Assembly (NCBI GenBank): GCA_024760905.1
Contig: CM045745.1
Location: forward strand, 1,408,001 to 1,472,000
Origin: Plotosus lineatus
Lineage: Eukaryota; Chordata; Actinopteri; Siluriformes; Plotosidae
DNA: 64,000 nt
Direction: 5' to 3'
Shown piece by piece: positions 11,457 through 22,744 of this stretch. Under the pieces are notes generated by a model, which saw only the letters and a program-made list of their open reading frames with translations, was not told the origin of the DNA and searched no databases. A program made the position numbers and the translations under genes. Position 1 is the stretch's first letter, and every line of letters starts with the position of its first letter.

Positions 11457-12199
11457 GGGAGTCCTCGGTTTACACCGGTCCTGACTTACACTGTTTTGTG
11501 GTTACAAACTCGCCCCCATAAAACCATAAAAAATAATATTATGCGTCATTACGTCTTTCAGTGTTACGTAAACGAATGCGAACTAGTTTCGGGTATGCGC
11601 GGCGGAAGAATACGCCGTGTTATGGTTGTGGGACGTGGAAGACTGCTTCGCTTCCCTTCGCTCAGTCTCAGTACTGTAATATTACGCGTCATTACGTCTT
11701 ACGCAATTACGTAAACACAAACAAACTAGTTTGGGGCGCACGAGATGCAGCAAGCGTTGGGAACTTTTGAGGCTCAGGATCCCAACTTGGAAAGGTTCAC
11801 TAGGTTTTCCAGAGGCATCATGGATTTGATGCAATGTTACAAGGAGATCTTGGATGAGAAGAGGTTGCTCTCTGTCCAGTCTAACCTGGAGCAGTATTTT
11901 AAGAAGGTAGAGGCCTGCAACAGATCCTGTACCCTCTACCTCAGCTGCATCTACTACTCCAACTCACCTGCCCCATCTTCTCCAGCAAAATAAGCCAGTC
12001 TCTCCCTCCATTACTTTATTTCATTCTTGAGGTAAGGAATTGTTTTCTCTTTTTTTAATACTTTTTAGGTCAATAACTGTTACATTTTATTACAGCACTG
12101 TACGTACAGTACTTTTCAGTATATTTTATGTTCCGACTTACACTAAAATTCGGGTTACATCACGTCTTAAAAACGGATCAGCGTCATAAAGCGAGGACT

Positions 12200-12202
<3 letters not shown>
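11455..12202 (+). mobile_element. Tigger/pogo-like DNA transposon remnant
   Basis: Ends are inverted: 'cagggagtcctcggttta' on the left, and the right end read in reverse is 'gggagtcctcgctttatg'. TA-rich sequence flanks both, consistent with TA target sites. The inside keeps only the C-terminal end of a transposase (see 11745-11993), so it is an internally deleted, non-autonomous copy. Confidence 0.75.
11745..11993 (+). pseudogene. Tigger-type transposase C-terminal fragment
   Basis: The 82-residue frame carries FEAQDPNLERFTRFSRGI and, further on, QSNLEQYFKKVE. Both resemble, from memory, the region after the DDE domain of Tigger (pogo superfamily) transposases and their PIP-box-like end. No DNA-binding or DDE segment is present. 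The start Met is accidental: the frame begins within the original protein. Confidence 0.7.

Positions 12203-12284
<82 letters not shown>
12203..12284. repeat. (AT)n microsatellite
   Basis: About 80 bp of alternating A/T between the Tigger-like remnant and the Tc1 element. It is a plausible source of TA target sites for both. Confidence 0.95.
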
Positions 12285-12293
<9 letters not shown>

Positions 12294-12300
12294 ATGTATA

Positions 12301-13891
12301 TAGTGGTATGAAAAAGTATCTGAATCTTTTGGAATTTCTCACATTTCTGCATAAAATCACCATCAAATGTGATCTGGTCTTTGTCAAATTCACACAGATG
12401 AAAAAACAGTGTCTGCTTTAACTAAAACCACCCAAACATTTATAGGTTTTCATATTTTAATGAGGATAGCATGCAAACAATGACAGAACGGGGAGGAATA
12501 AGTAACTGAACCCTCTGCCTAAGGAGACTTAAAGAGCAATTGAAACCAATTTTTACCAAACAATTTAAGTCAGGTGTGTGCCCAATCACTGATGAGTGGC
12601 TTAATGCTGCCCTGCCCACTATAAAACACAAACCTGGTAAGAATTGTCTTGATGAGAAGCATTGTCTGATGTGCACCATGGCTCGCTCAAAAGAGCTGTC
12701 TGAAGACCTGCGATCAAGAATTGTTGATGTGTATAAAGCTGGGAAAGGATACAAAACCATCTCTAAAAGTCTGGATGTTCATCAATCGACAGTCAGAGAA
12801 GTTGTCTACAAATGGAGAGAGTTTGGCACTGTTGCTTCTCTCCCAAGGAGTGGCCATCCACCAAAGATGACGCCAAGAGTTCAGCGCAGAATACTCCGAG
12901 AGGTAAAAAAAAAAAAAACCCTAGAGTGTCTGCTAAAGACTTACAGAAATCACTGGCACAGTCCAATATCTTTGTACACACATCAACTATATGTAAAACA
13001 ATGGCCAAGAATGGTGTTCATGGGAGGACTCCAAGGAGGAGGCCACGCTCATTTAATGTTCGCAAAAAGGCACTTGGACACTCCACAGAAGTTTTGGAAA
13101 AATATTTTGTGGACTGATGAAACCAAAGTTGAATTGTCTGTGAGGAACACATCATGTGTGGAGGAAAAATGGAACAGCTCACCAACATCAACACCTCATC
13201 CCCACCGTGAAGCATGGTTGGAGGGTGCATCATGGTTTGGGGCTGTTTTGCTGCCTCGGGGCCTGGACAACTTGCAATCATGAATGGAAAAATGAATTCA
13301 AAAGTTTATCAGGATGTTTTGCAGGAAAACCTGAGGCCGTCTGTCAGACAGTTGAAGCTAAAAAGAGGATGGATGCTGCAACAAGACAATGATCCAAAAC
13401 ACAGAAGTAAATCAACTTCAGAATGGTTTCAGAAGAACAAAATACATGTTCTGGGAAGGCCAAGTCAAAGTCCAGACTTGAACCCCATTGAGATGTGTGG
13501 CATGACCTCAAGACAGCAATTTATGCCAGACATCCCAGGAATCTGACTGAACTACAGCAGTTTTGTCAAGAAGAATGTGCCAAGATTAGTCCTGATCGAT
13601 GTGCCAGACTGATCTGCAGCTACAGGAAGCATCTGGTTGAAGTTATTGCTGCCAATGGGGGGTCCATAAAATATTAAATGTGATGGTTCAGTTACTTATT
13701 CCTCCCCCTTCTGTCATTGTTTGCATGCTATCCTCATTAAATTATGAAAACCTAAAAATGTTTTGGTGGTTTTAGTTAAAGCAGACACTTTTTTCATCTG
13801 TGTGATTTTGACAAAGATCAGATCACATTTGATGGTGATTTTATGCAGAAATGTGAGAAATTCCAAAAGGTTCAGATACTTTTTCATACCA

Positions 13892-13894
<3 letters not shown>
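12301..13894 (+). mobile_element. Tc1-like transposon, family 1 (complete ends, broken transposase)
   Basis: About 1.6 kb with terminal inverted repeats of about 210 bp: left from 'agtggtatgaaaaagtatc', right ending 'tactttttcataccactg', flanked by TA. Both arms contain the matching stretch 'gaggatagcatgcaaacaatg' in opposite orientation. The size and structure are those of a full Tc1-family element. A solo end of the same family lies at 40085-40276. Confidence 0.92.
12678..13677 (+). pseudogene. Tc1-like transposase, frameshifted
   Basis: Begins MARSKELSEDLRSRIVDVYK with the paired-like helix-turn-helix domain (TISKSLDVHQSTVREVVYKW). The frame shifts after the A run at 12906-12918. The catalytic domain follows in other frames: LWTDETKVE (first Asp), GGCIMVWGCFAASGPG, QQDNDPKHRSKSTSEW (second Asp) and SPDLNPIE (the DDE/D Glu box), ending SIKY. 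Further shifts are near 13140 and 13490. All catalytic boxes are recognisable but no single frame joins them. Confidence 0.9.

Positions 13895-13948
<54 letters not shown>
13895..13948. repeat. (TA)n microsatellite
   Basis: Pure TA repeat between the right end of the Tc1 element and the palindromic MITE. Confidence 0.95.
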
Positions 13949-13951
<3 letters not shown>

Positions 13952-14200
13952 TGTGTGTGGTGCGCTCCACCAAATGTAGGCACTTGTTGCAAGTGATGTA
14001 TGGTGCTTGTGAGACAAAGCGTGGCTTATCCGGACTTCCGATCTTTCAAGTGAGCAAGTGAAGGTTGAGTACTAAACAAGTATTCAACGCACACGTGCTC
14101 ACTTGAAAGATCGGAAGTCCGGACAAGCCGCACTTTGTCTCACAAGTACCATACGTCACTTGCGACAAGCACCTACAATCGGTGGAGCACCTCACACACA
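13952..14200. mobile_element. Palindromic fold-back MITE
   Basis: Two arms of 105 nt (13952-14056 and 14096-14200) are near-perfect reverse complements around a 39-nt loop; both contain 'cacttgaaagatcggaagtc' (right arm sense). TA repeats flank each side. There is no coding potential. A diverged single arm seems to lie at 59115-59210. The superfamily is unknown. Confidence 0.85.
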
Positions 14201-14220
14201 TATATATATATATATATATA

Positions 14221-14500
14221 GTGGTCGCCTGGTGGTAAAGGTGCTGGATCACTGTCCCCCAGTGCAGCTAACTGGGTTATCAAAGGCCGGCCATGTCTCT
14301 CACTGTCTATGGTGTGAGGTTCATGTAAAAGAACTATTGCTGACTTTCGTAAAGAGGAGCTGCATGGCCATCAGCGTGTTTCTGCCCTGTGATGGCCTAG
14401 CAAGCTCTCCAGCGTGTATTCTGCCCTCTCCCAGAGTCGGCTGGGATGGGCGCCAGCCTCCCTGCAACCCTAATTAAGATTAAGCGATTACAGAAAGTGA
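14221..14500 (+). repeat. Composite SINE: head, shared core, GAATGAAT-type tail
   Basis: A short tRNA-like head ('ggtcgcctggtggtaaaggt') is followed by the core 'gcagctaactgggttatc' to 'ttcatgtaaaagaac', then the tail 'tggcctagcaagctctcc' through 'gattaagcgattacagaaa'. It has the same core as the SINE at 53389-53736 but a different 3' end. Confidence 0.65.
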
Positions 14501-14510
14501 CGATGATGAA

Positions 14511-14879
14511 CATTCTTTGGTATGATTGGGCTTCTCTTTATACCAGATGTGCATCCAAAAAAGGAAGTGATGGAATACAACAGGGAATGTAAACCTGCAT
14601 TTACAGAAAACAGTCATTTTTACTTTTAAAGGTAAAAACAAACCCTATCCCAACCACTGTCCCATAAAACTGCTCTACATGAATAATAATTTTTAGCGTA
14701 ATTGTTATGAATAAAACTCCATTTAATTTATTCTTAAAGTTTTATTGCTCAAATATCAAATAACTCACAATCCTGTTTCCTTTATACGGACTGTTATAGT
14801 CCCCGCTATTGCTGCCATCCTCTGTTGTTTAGCCATGCTGCCAACATTGACCATCCTCATTCGTGTTACATGAGCAGGG
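14511..14879. other. No recognised feature
   Basis: AT-rich oprk1 intron sequence. No repeat family, ORF or structure stands out. Confidence 0.4.
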
Positions 14880-15235
14880 TTGGGAGCATTCCATTTAAAT
14901 TACATTCTAATACACTCATCTCTTCATGAGCTGCTTAATACTACTAGGATCATGGTTGGTGTTTATCTCAGCTGACACTGGGCCAGATACACCCTGAACA
15001 GCTCACCAGACCATTGCCCTGCCAACACACACGTACCCATTTACTCACACTTACCTGGGGTAATTTAAATCAGACCATTAGCCTAATTTGCATGTCTTTG
15101 CACTGTGGGAGGAAACCATGCAAGCATATGGAGAACAAACAAACTCCACACAGGACCACCCGAGCCCGTGACTCGAATCCATCACTTTCTTGCTATTCGG
15201 CATATGTGCTAAACACTACACCACCTGGAATTCCA
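14880..15235 (-). repeat. SINE-like repeat, reverse orientation
   Basis: Diverged copy of the 7075-7505 repeat: 'ttgcatgtctttgcactgtg', 'ggaaacc', 'ggagaacaaacaaactccac', then a reversed tRNA-like head near 15170-15230. Confidence 0.6.
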
Positions 15236-15589
15236 GTACAATTAGTGAATATTTTTTAAAAATGTGATCAGTCCCATATTTAATGTCACACAATACTGAA
15301 AAAAGGAATGTAATTTTTAGCTCCTGCCCATCGGGAACTATGGCAATGAGTTCTGTATATTTACACTTAGGTTTCTGGACATTTAAGTGCTGCACACTGA
15401 CATTGGGCTTTCAAACTTGCTATGTTCTGTATTGGTATATTATAAAATGATTTAGTTCTATACCAGATATGCAAATAAAAACAAGAGCGTATAAAAGGTA
15501 TGTTGTAGGCATTGTGTCTAAAGCGTTTTCTTGCAGGTAACTCCCAAAATAAGATTTTCTCCTTTTTATAGTCGTAAAAACATGAACTA
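15236..15589. other. No recognised feature
   Basis: AT-rich oprk1 intron sequence between a SINE and the Tc1 element, with nothing I can identify. Confidence 0.4.
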
Positions 15590-17146
15590 CTAGTCCTTCT
15601 CAAAAAATTAGCATATTGTGATAAAGTTCGTTATTTTCTGTAATGTATTGATAAAAATTAGACTTTCATATATTTTAGATTCATTGCACACCAACTGAAA
15701 TATTTCATGTGCTTTATTGTTTTAATACTGATGATTTTGGCATACAGCTCATGAAAACCCAAAATTCCTGTCTCAAAAAATTAGCATATTTCATCCGACC
15801 AATAAAAAAAAATGTTTTTAATACAAAAAAAAAGTCAACCTTCAAATAATTGTTCAGTTTTCCACTCAATAATTGGTCGGGAATCCTTTTGCAGAAATGA
15901 CTGCTTCAATGCGGCGTGGCATGGAGCCAATCAGCCTGTGGCACTGCTGAGGTGTTACGGGGGCCCAGGATGCTTCGATAGCGGCCTTAAGCTCATCCAC
16001 AGTGTTGGGTCTGGTGTCTCTCAACTTTCTCTTCACAATATCCCACAGATTCTCTCTGGGCTTCAGGTCAGGACAGTTGGCAGGCCAATTGAGCACAGTA
16101 GTACCATGGTCAGTAAATCATTTCGCAGTGGTTTTGGCACTGTGAGCAGGTGCCAGGTCGTGCTGAAAAATGAAATCTTCATCTCCATAAAGCTTTTCAG
16201 CAGATGGAAGCATGAAGTGCTCCAAAATCTCCTGATAGCTAGCGGCATTGACCCTGCCCTTGATAAAACACAGTGGACCAACACCAGCAGCTGACATGGC
16301 ACCCCAGACCATCACTGACTGTGGGTACTTGACACTGGACTTCAGGCATTTTGGCATTTCCTTCTCCCCAGGTTTCCTCCAGACTCTGGCACCTTGATTT
16401 CCGAATGACATGCAAAATTTGCTTTCATCCGAAAAAAGTACTTTGGACCACTGAGCAACAGTCCAGTGCTGCTTCTCTGTAGCCCAGGTCAGGCACTTCT
16501 GCCGCTGTTTCTGGTTCAAAAGTGGCTTGACCCGGGGAATGCGGCACCTGTAGCCCAGTCCACTGCTTCCACAGGTCCCCCAAGGTCTGGAATCGGCCCT
16601 TCTCCACAATCTTCCTCAGGGTCCGGTCACCTCTTCTGGTTGTGCAGCGTTTTCTGCCACACTTTTTCCTTCCCACAGACGTCCCACTGAGGTGGCTTGA
16701 TCGAGCACTCTGGGAACAGCCTATTCGCTCAGAGATTTCTTTCTGTGTCTTACCCTCTTGCTTGAGGGTGTCAATGATGGCCTTCTGGACAGCAGTCAGG
16801 TCGGCAGTCTTACCCATGATTGCGGTTTTGAGTAATGAACCAGGCTGGGAGTTTTTAAAAGCCTCAGGAATCTTTTGCAGGTGTTTAGAGTTAATTGGTT
16901 GATTCAGATGATTAGGTTAATAGCTTGTTTAGACTACCTTTTGATGATATGCTAATTTTTTGAGATAGGAATTTTGGGTTTTCATGAGCTGTATGCCAAA
17001 ATCATCAGAATTAAAACAATAAAAGACCTGAAATATTTCAATTGGTGTGCAATGAATCTAAAATATATGAAAGTTTAATTTTTATCAGTAAGTTACAGAA
17101 AATAATGAACTTCATCACAATATGCTAATTTTTTGAGAAGGACTAG
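15590..17146 (-). mobile_element. Tc1-like transposon, family 2 (near complete)
   Basis: Terminal inverted repeats 'tagtccttctcaaaaaatta' (left) and 'ttttttgagaaggacta' (right), each extending about 200 bp with internal second copies of the 'ttttttgaga' motif. TA is present at each end. The length of about 1.56 kb is usual for Tc1-family elements. It encodes a minus-strand transposase. A deleted relative is at 6297-7072. Confidence 0.93.
15866..16817 (-). pseudogene. Tc1-like transposase with one frameshift and one nonsense codon
   Basis: Starts MGKTADLTAVQKAIIDTLKQ (HTH), then the basic GRKKCGRKRCTTRRGDRT, LFSDESKFCMSFG (first Asp), SVMVWGAMSAAGVG, FQHDLAPAHSAKTTAK (second Asp) and NWPANCPDLKPRENLW (Glu box; Lys replaces the usual Asn after LKP or LNP), ending ISAKGFPTNY. 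A frameshift lies near 16560-16600, and a TGA stands after TTAK at about 16116 where the family has Trp. Few lesions suggest fairly recent activity. Confidence 0.92.
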
Positions 17147-17696
17147 TATATCATTCTAATTTAGAAGAAATGGCAGTTAAAATAAACTTTGTTTTAGATA
17201 AATATACACACTTTAATCCATGTTAACTTGTGGACTCATTTCCAAACATGTGAATAAGCAAGGACATTACACATGCCAAGTATACGCCACCAGTATATAA
17301 TGTTATATTTGATTCTTTGACACATACATATTTAATAAATACAGAAATCGAGTAATTTGGTTTTTTTTGTTTGTGTGTTTGTTTTTGAATCAGCTAGTCA
17401 GCAAGACCGCCTACATTCCCAAAATATTTGCAGTAGGAGTAATGCACTATATAGTGGTGACACTCGTCATAACATTAAGCAAGCTAACAAAGCTACCAAA
17501 CCTTGAACTGACTGGATTTGTGTATTTCAGCCAACGTTCATGATTTATCTTCTCATCTCTTGATGTGGAGACTCTGGATGATGACATATGTTTACAGCTA
17601 CTAGGCATAACTTGTGCTGTACTGGAATGACAGCACCAGCTTTCACCAGCTAAGTCAGCAGCTTCAGTACCGATTTTTGGCTGGCTGATTGAAATA
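17147..17696. other. No recognised feature
   Basis: About 550 bp of oprk1 intron between two transposons. No ORF or repeat was identified. Confidence 0.4.
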
Positions 17697-19280
<1,584 letters not shown>

Positions 19281-19282
19281 TA

Positions 19283-20368
19283 CAGTGCTACCTCGACTTC
19301 CCAGTGTCTTTTATAACGAATTTTCCATGATATACACTTCGATCCCACCAAAAATCTGCCCAAACTTTTGATTTATGAGCTCTGCTGGGGAAATGGCTTT
19401 TCCCGGCCGATTAGCCTCATATTCTTCTGCATGTATTCCTCCGCACCCCGAGAACACCTTGTGCAGTGCTTCTCAATTATTTAATAGAAAGGAAGGAACC
19501 CCCCCCCCCGCCACCCCCCCCCACACACACACACACACCCCGCACATGACTATAAATAGTGTTTACTGAACTTCATATTGTTTGGTTTTTCCCTACACCA
19601 TAGGGCACACCGTGAGAGCGCGACTGCCACCTAATGTAAAGGATGCGCAATTACACTTAATTTTAGTACAGTATGGCAAAAAACATGCCCCCCCCCCCCC
19701 CCCCCCTTCCCGGCACCACACCTGGCCCCACTATTTCAAAAGCACTGACCTTGTGGGAGCTCACCACGAGCCTTTCCTCACTGGCATTTGTAGTGGGCAC
19801 ATGCACAAAATTCTTTTCCTCCTTCTCTGTTATGCACCACCTCATACCTGCCCACGTGACACGTGCCCACTTTGCCGCAGTCAATGATCAGAAGGGTGAG
19901 TTGACTTATTGTTTTTTATTATTTATTATTAATTATTGTTAAGGTTAATTTACATGTATTATTATTATGAAATATTTATTGTTTTTACTTCTTCTTTTCC
20001 TTCTGGCTGTTCCCTTCAGGGGTCGCCACAGCGAATCATCTGCCTTCATCTCACCCTGTCCTCTGCATTTTCTTCTCTTACACCAACTACCTTCATGTCC
20101 TCCTTCACCACATCCATAAATCTTCTCTTTGGTCTTCCTCTAGGCCTTCTGCCTGGTAGTTCCAACCTCAGCATCCTATTTATTTATCTTTAATATATCA
20201 GGTGAAATATACGTGTTTGTGGCCGGTTATATGAGTTTGGGAGGGGGTTGGAATGGATTCATTGGTTTTCTATTATTTCCGATGGGAATTTTTGTTTTAT
20301 GAAACGAAAATTTTGACTTACGAGCTCGCCCTCGGAACGGATTAATTTCGTAAGTCAAGGTACCAGTG
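19283..20368. mobile_element. Second Tigger-like non-autonomous element
   Basis: The left end 'cagtgctacctcgactt' and the reversed right end 'cactggtaccttgacttacg' form imperfect inverted repeats with TA at 19281-19282 and 20369-20370. It shares its left TA with the element at 17697-19280. Inside are C runs (near 19501 and 19688) and an RTE 3' end at 19986-20175. Confidence 0.7.
19986..20175 (-). mobile_element. RTE 3'-end fragment
   Basis: The reversed last 190 bp of the RTE: 'cttcttttccttctggctgt', 'ggggtcgccacagcgaatc', then coding sequence for the C-terminal module. It is strongly 5' truncated, as is usual for LINE copies. Confidence 0.85.
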
Positions 20369-20370
20369 TA

Positions 20371-20840
20371 TGTTTATACTGCACATGTATAAATAGTGTA
20401 TCTTGTTGTGAATCGTCTCAAAATGTAATCTGTTCCTACACAGTGTACCAGTAATCTGATTACATGTTGTTTCTCTACTGTAACTAACTACAGTTACTTT
20501 TTTGTATCCAGATCTACTACAGGAAGTCCATAACGTCCCAAGCTAGCACATGGGCATGTACATTTTCATATGTATTATATATCAGGTTTAGAACAACACA
20601 TGAAAAGTGCAACCACATATGAAAGTGTCTCAAGAGTCAGTTGACAAAATATAAGTTTTTGTCCACTGAGTGCTGAAAAATCAGATTTGTGTTGCATTAA
20701 GGCAGGACATCAGATTTAGGTCATTTCACCCTGATAATAGGAAATGACCTTACAACCCTGAGGGTTTCTAAAATGTGTTCTTTTAACCAAAACAGAAAAT
20801 AAGGGATAAGAATAATAAAGAACAGCCACCAAGAGGTTCT
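20371..20840. other. No recognised feature
   Basis: Intron sequence with no identifiable repeat or ORF. Confidence 0.4.
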
Positions 20841-20841
20841 A

Positions 20842-21968
20842 GGACACGTACACCCCGGATGTTCACACCCCACCCCGGACGTTCACCCCCCCACCCCGGA
20901 CGTTCACACACACACACACACACACCCCCCAACCCGGACGTTCACCCCCAGACAATTACCCCGGATAAGGACAACCACCCCCGTCTTATTTACTTTGATG
21001 GGGATAGTCAATGAATGTATGTGTACGTAAGATGCTAATACAAGATGATAATATAAGATGATAATACAAAGTAATAACAAGAAATATCTTTAATTGAGAT
21101 TTAATGTTTTATTCATAAATATGATCGATGTACAAATGAAACATGTAATTTAAACATTTATAATTGAATATTGTGTGCAATTCCTCTTCGATAATCTACT
21201 AAAAGTCTGTTCTCGTTGTCAGCAACAATTTTAGTCAGGCGTTGCGTGATGGCTTTGTATTTCTCTCTCTGAGGTGGAGCTGGTACACTTGCTGACATCT
21301 GAGCCATTAAAACCTCGTTTAATGATTGTTCCCGTCGTAACACTCCTCAGAATTTTCAGAAGTTGGGGTGGTAAGCTCCAACATTAGGCTGCATGTGGCG
21401 GTGCCATCCCTCAATGTGGTTGTTGGAACGTGGAAGTCCTTATTTAACTCGATTCTTCACATTCCACATTGCATGGGGGAATGCTGGCAGTTGACGACCA
21501 CGGCGATGAGGACGGCCAATGAAGGGATCTTCGAAGTAGTAGGCTACTGGTTGGGTAGCTTCTGGCATAAGCTCTGACAGTATTTTGAATGCGTCATTGA
21601 TGTGATCTAGTGGAATAAATGCTAATTCACTGAGCTGTGACACACATTTTCAGTGTATGATTGGCCCATTTAAAATATTTGACACAGACTAGCGATATTG
21701 TTTGCGGCGCAAGGGCCGGGCGAATTAACATGCCACTTAGCTGAAACTGAAGCGAGGCATATTAGTTACGGCTTGCCCAAAGGAGAGAAAACATCTAGAA
21801 AAAATTAGACAAAGGCATAAGATCCAAAGTAACTGAGCCTTTATCCACAGATTAAGCTTAAAGATCTTTAAATGACTGTCCTAGGGGGGTGGTTGTCTGG
21901 GGGGTAGTTGTCCGAGGGTAGTTGTCCAGGTGGTGAACGCCCGGGGGGGTAAGTGTCCTGATACCCTA
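20842..21968 (-). mobile_element. Mutator-like (MULE) element relic with terminal repeat arrays
   Basis: Both ends carry opposed arrays of a 'ccccggacgttcac'-like unit: left 20850-20960, right reversed 21895-21960. The outermost 'ggacacgtacacccc' on the left mirrors the reversed right end 'ggacacttacccccc'. Between them a minus-strand transposase remnant is readable. I could not find a convincing target duplication. Confidence 0.65.
21158..21643 (-). pseudogene. MULE transposase C-terminal part, with stop codons
   Basis: On the minus strand the frame reads LSELAFIPLDHINDAFKILS, YFEDPFIGRPHRRG and FPHAMWNVKNR, a stop, then RSNNHIEGWHRHMQPNVGAY, two stops close together, and LRREQSLNEV through DYRRGIAHNIQL. 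The order FP-x-MWN, SNN-x-EGWH and a short C-terminal tail is that of MULE transposases often found in animals (established family pattern). The part carrying the first catalytic Asp is missing. Three in-frame stops show it is dead. Confidence 0.75.
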
Positions 21969-22127
21969 CCAAGAACAGAATTTGATTCAGAACATTATGA
22001 TCTCTGTAATTTAGTTTGATCATTCCAATTTTCAAACATCACTGTGGGTTTTTTCTTTTGGAGAGATGACTTTTACAGAGTTCTCGGAACTGAGAGGCTT
22101 TTTGTTTTCTCTTATTTTTTTTCTCAG

Positions 22128-22663
22128 GCACTACAGAGTGTGCTCTCCAGTTCCCTGATCCCTATACCTACTGGGACACAATGATGAAGATCTGTGTATT
22201 TGTATTTGCTTTTGTAGTGCCTTTACTCATCATTAGTGTGTGCTACACATTGATGGTGTTGCGTTTGAAAAGTGTTCGTCTGCTATCTGGTTCCCGCGAG
22301 AAGGACCGTAACCTGCGGCGTATCACGCGTCTTGTTCTAGTGGTGGTGGCTGTGTTTGTTGTGTGTTGGACGCCAATTCACATCTTCATTCTGGTTAAGG
22401 CATTAGTGCCTGATGTACCTGAGACTACAGCAGTCATGGGCGCGTACTTCTTCTGCGTGGCACTTGGCTACACCAACAGCAGCCTCAACCCCATCCTGTA
22501 TGCCTTTCTGGATGAGAACTTCAAGCGCTGCTTCCGTGACTTCTGCTACCTGACTCGTAGCAAGGCAGATGTTATGGGTGTGACACGGGTCAGGAGCACA
22601 ATCCGCGAACACACTTGCCAGGTAGAGGGCAGAGGTGAGAGAGGACGTGGCAGATCAGTATGA
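22128..22663 (+). CDS. oprk1: Kappa opioid receptor, last coding exon (ECL2 to C-terminus)
   Basis: Follows a T-rich tract and 'ttctcag' acceptor; the first two bases complete the Gly codon split with 7671-8023 (phase 1 on both sides). It encodes the ECL2 Cys in [10 protein letters not shown]5 starting at KICVF (Lys 5.39), third loop [21 protein letters not shown]6 with [10 protein letters not shown]7 with [11 protein letters not shown] (NPxxY) and a palmitoylation-type Cys in [16 protein letters not shown] and RITRLVLVV are kappa-like, and Tyr at 7.35 (GAYFFC) is kappa-like. Position 6.58 is Lys (FILVKAL), as in mu receptors, where I recall Glu in human kappa. The tail is basic and ends GRGRSV at a TGA. 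The intron before it is 14,104 bp. Confidence 0.96.
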
Positions 22664-22744
22664 CTAGCTGTGGAGCTCTCCTCCTTCCAAGGCCTGGAAA
22701 TCTCCAATGACCGGGGATTGACACAAGTCACCACTGCCTTTTGA
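22661..22744 (+). promoter_or_regulatory. oprk1: Probable programmed stop-codon readthrough site and C-terminal extension of oprk1
   Basis: The stop is TGA followed by CTAG, the UGA-CUAG context for which efficient readthrough has been reported in mammalian OPRK1 (also OPRL1, AQP4 and MAPK10). The same frame stays open for 26 codons (22664-22741) to a second TGA at 22742-22744. It starts LAVELSSFQ and ends QVTTAF. The first residues resemble, from memory, the human extension. Readthrough would add 27 residues including the one at the UGA. Conservation of both context and frame supports function; translation was not tested here. Confidence 0.75.

Noticed and set aside
20842..20960. CRISPR-like array of ccccggacgttcac units
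   Set aside because: Vertebrate DNA, irregular spacers of a few bases, and the units mirror those at the other end of a MULE relic.
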